A model generated the notes under the pieces. It saw only the letters and a list, made by a program, of their open reading frames with translations. It searched no databases and was not told where the DNA came from. 14,422 bases of DNA from HGM04593 sp964485215 (GTDB taxonomy: Bacteria > Bacteroidota > Bacteroidia > Bacteroidales > Bacteroidaceae): NCBI GenBank assembly GCA_964485215.1, contig CAZAIM010000062.1:1-14422 (forward strand). Reading direction: 5' to 3'. Of the stretch, positions 7,908 to 14,402 are shown piece after piece (the stretch's first letter is position 1; the number at the start of each line of letters is the position of its first letter). The position numbers were made by a program, and so were the translations under genes.

Positions 7908-8888
7908 ATGGGCAAGCGATTCATTCCAAGACCGACTATTATGGGTGAGTTGAAAAACTACCTCATGATAACATTAGGACTTACACTTTATGCTTTCACC
8001 TGGAAGTTCTTTATGGCTCCCTACCAGTTTGTCACCGGAGGAATCACTGGTGTAGGCGGTATTGTAGAGTACACTACTGAGCTGCCAATGCAGTACACCT
8101 ATTTTGCAATAAACATAGTGCTTATAATAATTGCGATACAGCAACTCGGATGGAAGTTCTGCGTAAAGACAATATATGCCATCGCCGTAATGACAATTAT
8201 GCTCGAAACATTCGGAATCATATTCGAGACCTGCCCTACAGCCTATGACATACTTGGCCCCGACAAGCAGCTCGAGGCATGTATAGTAGGCTCAATATTC
8301 ATTGGAATGGGCATTGCATTCTGTTTCCTAAGCAACGGCAGTACCGGCGGAGTGGATATTATAGCAGCCATTGTGAACAAATACAAGGATATAAGCTTCG
8401 GCCGCGCAATGCTATATGTCGATGCCTGCATAATCATAAGCAGTTTCTTCATCATCCCGAACGAAAGCATCTCCATAAGCCTTCAGAAGGTATTCTACGG
8501 TTTCATAAACCTTGTCATTGTAAATGTGTCGCTCGATTATATGGTCAACAGCAACCGCCAGGCAGTTCAGTTCTTCATATTCACAAGCAAGTACGACGAG
8601 GTTTCATACTACATAACACGCTACCTCAAACGCGGTGTAACACTGCTCGATTCTGTAGGCTACTATTCGGGCAAGGAAGGCAAGGTGGTAACAACCATTG
8701 CCCGTGCCAACCAGTCGAACCAACTGCTTAGCGCAATAAAACAGATTGACCCCAATGCCCTCATATCACAGTCAAAGGTAATGGCAGTATACGGCAACGG
8801 ATTCGACAAGATTAAGGCGAAAGCCAAAGCCGTAAAATTCGAGAAAAACGAAACCGACAGTAACCCGAAAGAAAAGAACAAAGGATGA
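7908..8888 (+). CDS. YitT family integral membrane protein (DUF2179 C-terminal domain)
   Basis: This 326-aa membrane protein has about six hydrophobic segments, near residues 16-36, 62-80, 84-105, 122-142, 166-184 and 194-212. Two glycine-rich motifs, GGITGVGGI at 44-52 and NGSTGGVDIIA at 143-153, look like the duplicated halves typical of the YitT fold. The cytoplasmic C-terminal part, about 218-300, resembles DUF2179 (GYYSGKEGKVVTTIARANQ, then KVMAVYGNGF). The tail is highly charged. The transported substrate or signal of this family is not established, so I give no function. It starts 18 bp after leuS, and its TGA overlaps the rdgB ATG (ATGA), which suggests co-translation. An internal Met12 is an alternative start. 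Confidence 0.9.
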   Translation: MGKRFIPRPTIMGELKNYLMITLGLTLYAFTWKFFMAPYQFVTGGITGVGGIVEYTTELPMQYTYFAINIVLIIIAIQQLGWKFCVKTIYAIAVMTIMLETFGIIFETCPTAYDILGPDKQLEACIVGSIFIGMGIAFCFLSNGSTGGVDIIAAIVNKYKDISFGRAMLYVDACIIISSFFIIPNESISISLQKVFYGFINLVIVNVSLDYMVNSNRQAVQFFIFTSKYDEVSYYITRYLKRGVTLLDSVGYYSGKEGKVVTTIARANQSNQLLSAIKQIDPNALISQSKVMAVYGNGFDKIKAKAKAVKFEKNETDSNPKEKNKG

Positions 8889-9466
8889 AACTGGTATTTG
8901 CAACAAACAACAGGCACAAGCTCGACGAGGTAAGAGCAATTGTTGGCGATAGGGTAGAGGTACTGTCGCTCAACGACATAGATTGCCACGATGACATTCC
9001 CGAAACTGCCGACACTCTCCAAGGCAACGCACTTATAAAGGCACGCTACATTTATGAAAAATACGGAGCCGACTGCTTTGCCGATGACACCGGACTCGAG
9101 GTTGACTCCCTGAATGGTGAACCTGGTGTCTATTCAGCACGTTATGCCGGTGAAGAATGTGATTCCGAAGCGAATATGCAGAAACTATTGCATAATTTAA
9201 CAGGAAAAAGCAACCGCAATGCACAATTTCGCACAGTTATTGCGTTAATAATAAACGGAGAGGAAAAACTTTTCAATGGTATAGTAAAAGGTGTCATATC
9301 CGAGAAAAAAATGGGAGATTCCGGTTTTGGATACGACCCTGTATTTATTCCTGAAGGTTTTTCCGAAAGTTTTGCACAAATGAGCGGTGAGATGAAAAAC
9401 AGCATAAGCCACCGCTTCCGCGCGACAGAACAACTGAGCAAATACCTTAAAGAGAACTATGACTAA
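8885..9466 (+). CDS. rdgB: Non-canonical purine NTP pyrophosphatase, RdgB/HAM1 family
   Basis: This 193-aa cytosolic enzyme hydrolyses ITP, dITP and XTP to the monophosphates, keeping deaminated purines out of DNA and RNA. Family motifs are complete: FATNNRHKLDEV at residues 5-16, FADDTGLEVDSLNGEPGVYSARYAG at about 65-89 with the catalytic-type Asp pair 67-68, GFGYDPVF at 147-154 and SHRFRA at 175-180. Length is usual for the family. The start at 8885 overlaps the yitT stop by 4 bp, and its own stop overlaps the porZ start by 8 bp, so it sits in the middle of a tightly coupled operon. The neighbours share no obvious pathway with it; this looks like a housekeeping cluster. Confidence 0.96.
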   Translation: MKLVFATNNRHKLDEVRAIVGDRVEVLSLNDIDCHDDIPETADTLQGNALIKARYIYEKYGADCFADDTGLEVDSLNGEPGVYSARYAGEECDSEANMQKLLHNLTGKSNRNAQFRTVIALIINGEEKLFNGIVKGVISEKKMGDSGFGYDPVFIPEGFSESFAQMSGEMKNSISHRFRATEQLSKYLKENYD

Positions 9467-11762
9467 ACGATTTCTTGTATTGCTTTATACATTGACACTT
9501 GCCATCGTCTCACAAGCAGCGATAGGTGACTGGAAAGTATACCCATCGTACCACAATGCCACAAAGTGTGAAATTGCAGGAGACAAGGTCTACACGCTTG
9601 CATCGGGTGCACTATATTCATACAGCACAGCCGACAGCGAACTGCGGATATACGACAAGATAGGCACGCTCAGCGACATCGATATAACCGACATAGCCTA
9701 CTGTAAAGGGATTTCGGCACTTGTCATAGTATATAACAATGCAAACATCGACATTCTCTACGACAATGAAGAGATATACAACATATCCGACTTCAAGAAC
9801 AAGACACTGCCCGGCAAGCGTATAAACAGCATTGACATCCAAGGAAACACAGCATACCTATCCACTGAGTTCGGAGTAGTGGTTCTCGACCTCGAAAGAA
9901 TGGAGTTCAGCAACACCTACACGACCGGTGCCGACACATACTGTGCCTATCTCTTCAAGAACAAACTCTACACAGGAACTTCGAGCGGACTGCTCCGCTG
10001 TGACACTGCCGACAATATGCTCGACAAGAACAATTGGGAGAAGATAAACAACTACCCTACACACTCACTCAACGAACTCAACGGCAAGTTCTACTGCCTT
10101 ATACGCGATTGGGGAGTGCACATATTCGACCCTGACACCAAAAGAATTGAACTGGTTGTAAAGAGAGACGGAGAAAAATACCAATACATCTCCCGTAACG
10201 ACAGTGAACTCATAGCAGTAGCAAAGGATAAAGTTGCTGTAATAACAGAATCGGACGCACAAATATACCAGTCAGAAGACAACATCTACATAGCAAAGAG
10301 CAGCAATGCAATATGGAAATGCAAGGGATATGGTGGAGTAGTGGAGTGCTCAATTAAGGATGGCAAGATTGTTGAGATAGCCGAGCCCCTACAGCCAAAC
10401 AGCCCTAAAAGGAACTATTGCGAGTTCTTGAACTTCACTAGCGATGAAAAACTGCTTGTGGCAGGCGGAAACATAAACTACTTCGACATCACATTCTACG
10501 ATGGAACAGTGATGGAGTACAACACCCGCGACGGCAAATGGACTAACCTTCCCGAAGATATAATAAAGACAACAACAGGGCTCAACTATGTAAATATATG
10601 CTCTGTCGATGAAGACCCAACAGAGGAGGGACACTACTTTGCCAGCTCGTTCGGATATGGTATATATGAATTCCGTAACGGAGAGTTCGTAAATCACTAC
10701 AACCACCTCAACAGTGCTCTTGAGAGCGTTCACAAAAGCGGAACATACATGAACCGGTATGTTCGCGTACCAATGGTAAAGTTCGACAATGATGGCAATC
10801 TATGGTGTATAAATACAGGAGTAAAAAACATTGTAAAGATTCTGAAGAAGGATGGCACCTGGCTGTCACTCAACTACAAGGAGATAGAAGACCTTCCTAC
10901 AATGGTAGAACCTATCATTGACTCACGGGGGTGGCTATGGATAACATCGCTTCAGGCAGAACCGGGAATCTTCTGTGCCAAAATGAACGGCACCCCATTC
11001 GACACAAGCGACGATGTAGCCAAGAAGTGGCTCAACAAGTTCACCAACCAGGACGGAACAAGCTACGACATATATCAAGTATATGCACTGCGTGAGGACA
11101 AGAACGGACAAATGTGGATAGGCACCAATACAGGGCTTTTTGTAATAGACAACCCCGATAACTTCTTCACAAACGGAGTATTCAAGCAAATAAAAGTACC
11201 GCGCAACGACGGTACAGGCCTTGCCGATTATCTTATGAGCGGAGTATATATAAAGGCAATAGCCATTGACGGAGCAAACCGCAAGTGGATTGGTACAAAC
11301 GACAACGGCATATACCTCATAAGTGCCGACGGACAAGAAACCATAGAACACTTCACAACAGAAAACTCACCTATTCCATCAAACACAATAGAGAGCATTG
11401 CAATCAACAGTGCCACCGGTGAAGTGTTCATTGGAACTTCGAAAGGAATCGCAAGCTACATGAGCGATGCTACTGAGCCACAGGAAAGACTTAAGGAGAG
11501 CAGCATACACGCTTACCCGAACCCTGTGAGAGCCGATTACAGCGGAAATATCACAATCACCGGACTAACCCTTGGGTGTAACATAAAAATTGTAGATTCA
11601 GCGGGATTTCTCATCAATGAAGGCACCTCCAACGGAGGCCAGTACAACTGGAACGGACGCAACAGCCGCGGTGAGAAAGTTGCAAGCGGAATATATTATG
11701 TGCTCACTTATGACGAAAGCGGTGACGAAGGTGTAGCAACCAAGATACTTATCACAAGATAA
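9459..11762 (+). CDS. porZ: PorZ-like protein of the type IX secretion system (beta-propellers plus T9SS sorting domain)
   Basis: This 767-aa protein has a Sec signal peptide, about residues 1-20, ending in VSQA. Its N-terminus reads GDWKVYPSYHNATKCEIAGDKVY, with LSDIDITDIAY and LVIVYNNANIDIL following, as expected for PorZ. Two-component-regulator-type propeller repeats recur towards the C-terminus: QMWIGTNTGLFVI, KWIGTNDNGIYLIS and VFIGTSKGIAS. The last 83 residues (685-767) are a type A T9SS C-terminal domain, from AYPNPV to KILITR. In Porphyromonas gingivalis PorZ is a surface part of the attachment complex that brings A-LPS to secreted cargo. By homology this organism should have a T9SS. 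The length is close to the P. gingivalis protein. It is the last gene of the leuS cluster and converges with the putative regulator 28 bp away. Confidence 0.85.
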   Translation: MTKRFLVLLYTLTLAIVSQAAIGDWKVYPSYHNATKCEIAGDKVYTLASGALYSYSTADSELRIYDKIGTLSDIDITDIAYCKGISALVIVYNNANIDILYDNEEIYNISDFKNKTLPGKRINSIDIQGNTAYLSTEFGVVVLDLERMEFSNTYTTGADTYCAYLFKNKLYTGTSSGLLRCDTADNMLDKNNWEKINNYPTHSLNELNGKFYCLIRDWGVHIFDPDTKRIELVVKRDGEKYQYISRNDSELIAVAKDKVAVITESDAQIYQSEDNIYIAKSSNAIWKCKGYGGVVECSIKDGKIVEIAEPLQPNSPKRNYCEFLNFTSDEKLLVAGGNINYFDITFYDGTVMEYNTRDGKWTNLPEDIIKTTTGLNYVNICSVDEDPTEEGHYFASSFGYGIYEFRNGEFVNHYNHLNSALESVHKSGTYMNRYVRVPMVKFDNDGNLWCINTGVKNIVKILKKDGTWLSLNYKEIEDLPTMVEPIIDSRGWLWITSLQAEPGIFCAKMNGTPFDTSDDVAKKWLNKFTNQDGTSYDIYQVYALREDKNGQMWIGTNTGLFVIDNPDNFFTNGVFKQIKVPRNDGTGLADYLMSGVYIKAIAIDGANRKWIGTNDNGIYLISADGQETIEHFTTENSPIPSNTIESIAINSATGEVFIGTSKGIASYMSDATEPQERLKESSIHAYPNPVRADYSGNITITGLTLGCNIKIVDSAGFLINEGTSNGGQYNWNGRNSRGEKVASGIYYVLTYDESGDEGVATKILITR

Positions 11763-11775
11763 GAAGAACTTTTAT
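11748..11775 (+). terminator. Weak hairpin at the porZ 3' end
   Basis: CTTATC (11748-11753) and GATAAG (11758-11763) form a 6-bp stem with an ACAA loop across the porZ stop codon. It is followed after a few bases by TTTTATT. The stem is A+T-rich and the T tract is not adjacent, so this is only a tentative terminator for the operon between convergent genes. Confidence 0.25.
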
Positions 11776-11790
11776 TATAAATTCACGTTA

Positions 11791-12375
11791 TCATAAAATC
11801 TCCACAAGGGTGAGACCGCTCAGCTGACCCACAACATAACGGTCACTGCTCATGCTCTCCCCTTTACGTGTAAAGCAGTCCATATACAATTCACGTCCTT
11901 TCTGAATTTGAAGGCAGCAGAAACTGTCGCCTGGCTTTATGCTTGAATTTTCAGTCTTCAGTGCTATAAAACGATTGTTTCCAATATACTCGGCCTCGCA
12001 TATTCTGTCGGGCATCCAACCCAACCTGATACGTGTGCCAACGGCAAGATCGCCGCACCATATGGCACCATCGGCAACAAAAATATCAGACTCCTTTTTC
12101 TGCTCCACTGCAATTTTCCTACAGAAAGAATCCCAGTCGTGCGCACCTACAAATTCAGCAAGAATTGTGAGAATTCGTACAGAGATATTATTGCTGCCAC
12201 GTGTAGAATATCCCCATAAACGCTCAAGAGTAGTAACAGAGATATGCTCACCACATTCCTGCTCAACAAGTGTCGACACCTTTTGAAACATTGAATGAGA
12301 TGTCATTCTACCTGCAATTTTCTCTATTTCCTTCTTTAATGCTGCTACCTGCGGAGTATCGGATTTTATATTCAT
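11791..12375 (-). CDS. Putative regulator with helical N-terminal domain, divergent from kinase
   Basis: I do not recognise a named gene here. The 194-aa protein has a helical N-terminal half (about 8-90) with TTLERLWGYS at 48-57 and FVGAHDWDSFC at 75-85, a pattern I associate with a Bacteroidetes domain often labelled HTH-like. A linker of acidic and lysine residues follows. The C-terminal part (about 105-194) looks beta-rich (AVGTRIRLGWMPDRICEAEYIGNNRFIAL, then SIKPGDSF). There is no signal peptide or membrane helix. I chose the ATG at 12375: an upstream in-frame ATG at 12456 would add 27 hydrophobic residues and cover the shared promoter region. The divergent kinase suggests that the two proteins work together. 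DNA binding is inferred, not shown. Confidence 0.7.
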   Translation of the reverse strand: MNIKSDTPQVAALKKEIEKIAGRMTSHSMFQKVSTLVEQECGEHISVTTLERLWGYSTRGSNNISVRILTILAEFVGAHDWDSFCRKIAVEQKKESDIFVADGAIWCGDLAVGTRIRLGWMPDRICEAEYIGNNRFIALKTENSSIKPGDSFCCLQIQKGRELYMDCFTRKGESMSSDRYVVGQLSGLTLVEIL

Positions 12376-12387
12376 TACTATATAAAA

Positions 12388-12419
12388 ATTGATTTTTACA
12401 AAAATAACCAATAACTTTG
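12388..12419 (+). promoter_or_regulatory. Promoter of the kinase gene (-33 TTG, 20-bp spacer, -7 TAACTTTG)
   Basis: ATTG at 12388-12391 and TAACTTTG at 12412-12419 are separated by 20 bp, matching the Bacteroidetes primary sigma factor pattern. Transcription should start near 12426, giving a leader of roughly 33 nt before the ATG at 12459. This rules out the in-frame ATG at 12417, which lies inside the -7 box. Confidence 0.7.
12399..12406 (-). promoter_or_regulatory. Candidate -7 box for the divergent regulator
   Basis: On the minus strand TATTTTTG (12406-12399) matches TAnnTTTG and lies about 24 bp before the regulator ATG. It sits inside the spacer of the oppositely directed kinase promoter, so the two could not easily be occupied by polymerase together. 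A clear -33 element is not visible. Confidence 0.45.
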
Positions 12420-12458
12420 AAAAAACTAAAAACTGAAGTTTGTCATTATTTGTCATTT

Positions 12459-13676
12459 ATGGAAAGCAGCGATACATTCAAACCGGTAAGTAAAAATATC
12501 GGCTATTCGGCAAATTATTCAATGCCCGAAGAGTTTTACGTAACCGGTTCGGCAAAACTCTACCGCGTTCGTAAAAGCGGAAAATACTTCATAATAAAGA
12601 CACCAAAAGATAATTCGGGGCAAGCACTTGCAATGCTCCAGCGCGAATATGAACTGTCGATAAGCAAGCAACACCCACATATAGTGAATATATTCACATA
12701 CGAGCCCGAAACCATAGTAGGGCCCGGTATTGTAATGGAATATATCGACGGGCGCACACTGACACAATTCATGGCAGAGAACCCAGCACCGGCTGTGCGC
12801 AAAAGAATATTCAGGCAACTGCTTGAAGCTGTGTCATATATACACCACAGTGGACTGGTACACAACGACATAAAGCCAGACAATATAATGATTACCCGTA
12901 ACGGCAACGATGTAAAGCTCATTGACTTCGGGCTTGCCGACAACGATGCCTATTACCTTTCACGCACACTTGGCTGCACCCCGGCATACGCATCGCCCGA
13001 ACTGCTTGCCCAAAATAAAGACATTGACACACGCAGCGACATATACTCGCTGGGAGTTGTGATGAAAGAACTTTTCGGCAGCAAATATTCAAAGATCTCG
13101 GCAAGATGCCTCAACAAGGATAGAAAAAAGCGTTATAACAATGCCGAAGAACTGCTGAAAGCAATAGTAAACAACGACAAGAGAAAAACTGCAATAATTG
13201 CACTGCCTGTTATAATTGCACTGCTGTTACCAATAGGATACTATCTCTATTCAAATACAACAGAACTGAACAAATACAGAACCGAAAAACAAGAAGAAGC
13301 AAACATTGCAGACAAACAAGAACTCATTTGTAAAAAAATAGAAAGCAGTGTAGACAGTATTTATAACATATATTCAAGCCTTGTTTCAAATGAGGTTTAT
13401 ACTGAATTTGCATGCACTCATCTTGGGCCCTATTATGAAACTATGGGCAATTATCAGGTAGAAAATATATCATCGATAGAAGATACCGAACTCTATACAA
13501 AAGTTGCAGACCGATATGCACAAAAATACAGCAAATGTCTCGCCAGCCTGACAAAACAGATAGAAGACTTGCCCTCAATTTATGATAACGGACTAAGTGA
13601 AGAAGAGATAGAGTATTACCGGACACTTATATTTGACCAGAAGCCATTCACACCATACAATAAAACTGACAAATAA
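12459..13676 (+). CDS. Membrane-anchored Hanks-type serine/threonine protein kinase
   Basis: This 405-aa protein has an N-terminal kinase domain (about 26-237), one transmembrane helix (about 244-264) and a 140-residue outer domain, presumably periplasmic. Kinase landmarks are the ATP lysine Lys47 (FIIK), a glutamate in the helix-C position (Glu63 or Glu65), HND at 135-137 in VHNDIKPDNIMI, DFG at 156-158, and the APE-like SPE at 179-181. Two features are odd. The glycine-rich loop is degenerate, with only GSAKLYRVRKSG at 30-41, and the usual HRD arginine is Asn, making it a non-RD kinase. The C-lobe is also short. The outer part is charged and helical, without PASTA or TPR repeats that I can see. 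The start at 12459 follows from the promoter position. Substrates are unknown; the divergent regulator is a candidate. Confidence 0.88.
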   Translation: MESSDTFKPVSKNIGYSANYSMPEEFYVTGSAKLYRVRKSGKYFIIKTPKDNSGQALAMLQREYELSISKQHPHIVNIFTYEPETIVGPGIVMEYIDGRTLTQFMAENPAPAVRKRIFRQLLEAVSYIHHSGLVHNDIKPDNIMITRNGNDVKLIDFGLADNDAYYLSRTLGCTPAYASPELLAQNKDIDTRSDIYSLGVVMKELFGSKYSKISARCLNKDRKKRYNNAEELLKAIVNNDKRKTAIIALPVIIALLLPIGYYLYSNTTELNKYRTEKQEEANIADKQELICKKIESSVDSIYNIYSSLVSNEVYTEFACTHLGPYYETMGNYQVENISSIEDTELYTKVADRYAQKYSKCLASLTKQIEDLPSIYDNGLSEEEIEYYRTLIFDQKPFTPYNKTDK

Positions 13677-13710
13677 AGACAAACAGAATTATAGAATAAC
13701 CATATACATT

Positions 13711-13756
13711 TGCAAAAAAAGCAGCAGACTTGTGTGTTTATTCTGATTTTTTAGTA
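13711..13756 (+). terminator. Possible weak terminator after the kinase gene
   Basis: A run of seven A's (13714-13720) and a run of six T's (about 13747-13752) flank a small CAGA/TCTG stem. Together they could form an imperfect hairpin ending in a T tract. The core stem is short, so support is weak. The 117 bp between the kinase stop and the next promoter otherwise contain no gene I can support. A TACATTTG at 13705-13712 also resembles a -7 box, without a visible -33. Confidence 0.25.
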
Positions 13757-13767
13757 ATATTGCAATA

Positions 13768-13803
13768 GCGAAGATAGGCTACACCCGTTTACACTATCTT
13801 TGC
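13768..13803. promoter_or_regulatory. Promoter of the small RNA, embedded in an inverted repeat
   Basis: TATCTTTG at 13795-13802 is a perfect plus-strand -7 box. GCGAAGATAG (13768-13777) and CTATCTTTGC (13794-13803) are inverted repeats matching at 9 of 10 positions, so the minus strand also carries a near-consensus box, TATCTTCG, pointing left. No separate -33 TTG is seen at 19-21 bp for either. The symmetry suggests a regulator site or a bidirectional promoter. The rightward start would fall near 13809. Confidence 0.6.
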
Positions 13804-13808
13804 ATTGT

Positions 13809-14023
13809 TAAATAACGTATAAAACACGCGAGTGTTTGACATTCTCGCTGATGAACCTAGGAAATTCATTAACGGAAAGAGAGTGCAAACCCTGTCGCGA
13901 AGTGTCACATATATACACATGCTGTATATGTGCGCTTTTAGCGTAGGCTGTTGCTTTTTCTCTTTTTCGAGGTTTTCCTAGGACCCATCAGCGGAGATTA
14001 AGCAATTAGTCTGCGCTTTTTTT
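13809..14023 (+). ncRNA. Structured small RNA, about 215 nt, 6S-like rod architecture
   Basis: A consensus -7 box lies just upstream and a strong terminator ends it. Between them is a long rod: TGATG (13849-13853) pairs with CATCA (13986-13990), CCTAGGAAA (13856-13864) with TTTCCTAGG (13974-13982), AAAGAGA (13876-13882) with TCTCTTT (13959-13965), GCAA (13885-13888) with TTGC (13951-13954), and CACATATA (13906-13913) with TATATGTG (13925-13932). A 5' hairpin pairs GCGAG (13828-13832) with CTCGC (13844-13848). There is no convincing reading frame. Length, single rod and internal loops resemble 6S RNA, which binds RNA polymerase. Bacteroidales have described RNA families with a promoter and terminator like this. 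I cannot assign one from memory, and SRP RNA, RNase P RNA and tmRNA signatures are absent. Confidence 0.7.
13990..14023 (+). terminator. Intrinsic terminator of the small RNA
   Basis: AGCGGAGATTAA (13990-14001) pairs with TTAGTCTGCGCT (14006-14017) over 12 positions with one mismatch and one wobble pair. The loop is GCAA (14002-14005) and seven T's (14017-14023) follow. This is one of the clearest intrinsic terminators in the window and fixes the 3' end of the RNA. Confidence 0.85.
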
Positions 14024-14064
14024 GTGTGTAGATGTAGGCGAAAAAGGTATATAAAATAAGAATT

Positions 14065-14238
14065 ATGAGTTTATTGGATGATGAAAATATTCTTAATAAG
14101 AACGCATATTCTTCAATACTTGTTATACTGTTAGGTATTTCAATACTTGTCAGTCCTGTACAACCTTTAAACGCACTATTTCCAATACTTGTCACGCTGT
14201 TTGGGATTGTTATACTTGTTACACCTGTGCAATTATAG
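14065..14238 (+). CDS. 57-codon ORF, doubtful; possible truncated gene start fused to antisense repeat sequence
   Basis: ATG at 14065 opens a 57-codon frame ending in TAG at 14238. The first 12 residues (MSLLDDENILNK) lie on sequence with no repeat homology and could be the true start of a gene downstream of the small RNA. From about 14096 on, the frame is hydrophobic and repetitive (SILVILLGISILVSP, then ILVTLFGIVILVTP). It is exactly antisense to the leucine-rich repeats on the other strand, so that part is probably accidental. No Shine-Dalgarno site is visible, which is common in this phylum. Expression as a small membrane protein is possible but unsupported. Confidence 0.2.
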   Translation: MSLLDDENILNKNAYSSILVILLGISILVSPVQPLNALFPILVTLFGIVILVTPVQL

Positions 14239-14402
14239 AACGCATAATCTCCAATTTTATAGTTTTCTCCATTATAATTAATAGGTAATACAACTTCTAT
14301 ATCATCGCCAAAGTAATGAACTAAAGTTGTAGCATTAAAAAGAAAATTTTTAAATTGTTTACAATTGTTAACGTGAGTTCGATGAAAATAATCAAAAGAG
14401 AG
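14096..14402 (-). pseudogene. BspA-type leucine-rich-repeat (LRR_5) gene fragment
   Basis: The minus strand encodes about two and a half 23-residue repeats of the BspA/LRR_5 type: DYAFYNCTGVTSITIPNSV, then TSIGNSAFKGCTGLTSIEI and TSIEEYAF. Before them comes VHYFGDDIEVVLPINYNGENY, which resembles the lead-in found before such repeats. BspA-like proteins are usually surface or secreted adhesins. Here the gene looks broken at both ends. Upstream the frame is closed by a TGA at 14405-14403 with no ATG before the repeats. Downstream, after EEYAF, homology stops and the frame runs through unrelated A+T-rich sequence to a TAA at 14000-13998, inside the small-RNA terminator. I therefore call it a remnant. 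A short live gene using a rare start codon cannot be excluded. Confidence 0.65.

Noticed and set aside
12376..12456. Earlier in-frame start for the 194-aa regulator at 12456
   Set aside because: It would add 27 hydrophobic residues encoded across the shared promoter region, and the downstream ATG at 12375 fits the candidate -7 box.
12417..12458. Earlier in-frame start for the kinase at 12417
   Set aside because: This ATG overlaps the -7 box TAACTTTG at 12412-12419, so it lies before the expected transcription start.
13846..13893. CTGATGA followed by GAAA and later GTC, resembling a hammerhead ribozyme core
   Set aside because: The segment between CTGATGA and GAAA does not form a stem II hairpin, and the GTC is not placed with flanking stems I and III. 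CTGATG is better explained by perfect pairing with CATCAG at 13986-13991.
14099..14230. Regular short repeats that could suggest a CRISPR array
   Set aside because: The units are diverged 69-bp (23-codon) coding repeats of the leucine-rich-repeat type, with no identical repeats or unique spacers. No CRISPR array was seen anywhere in the window.
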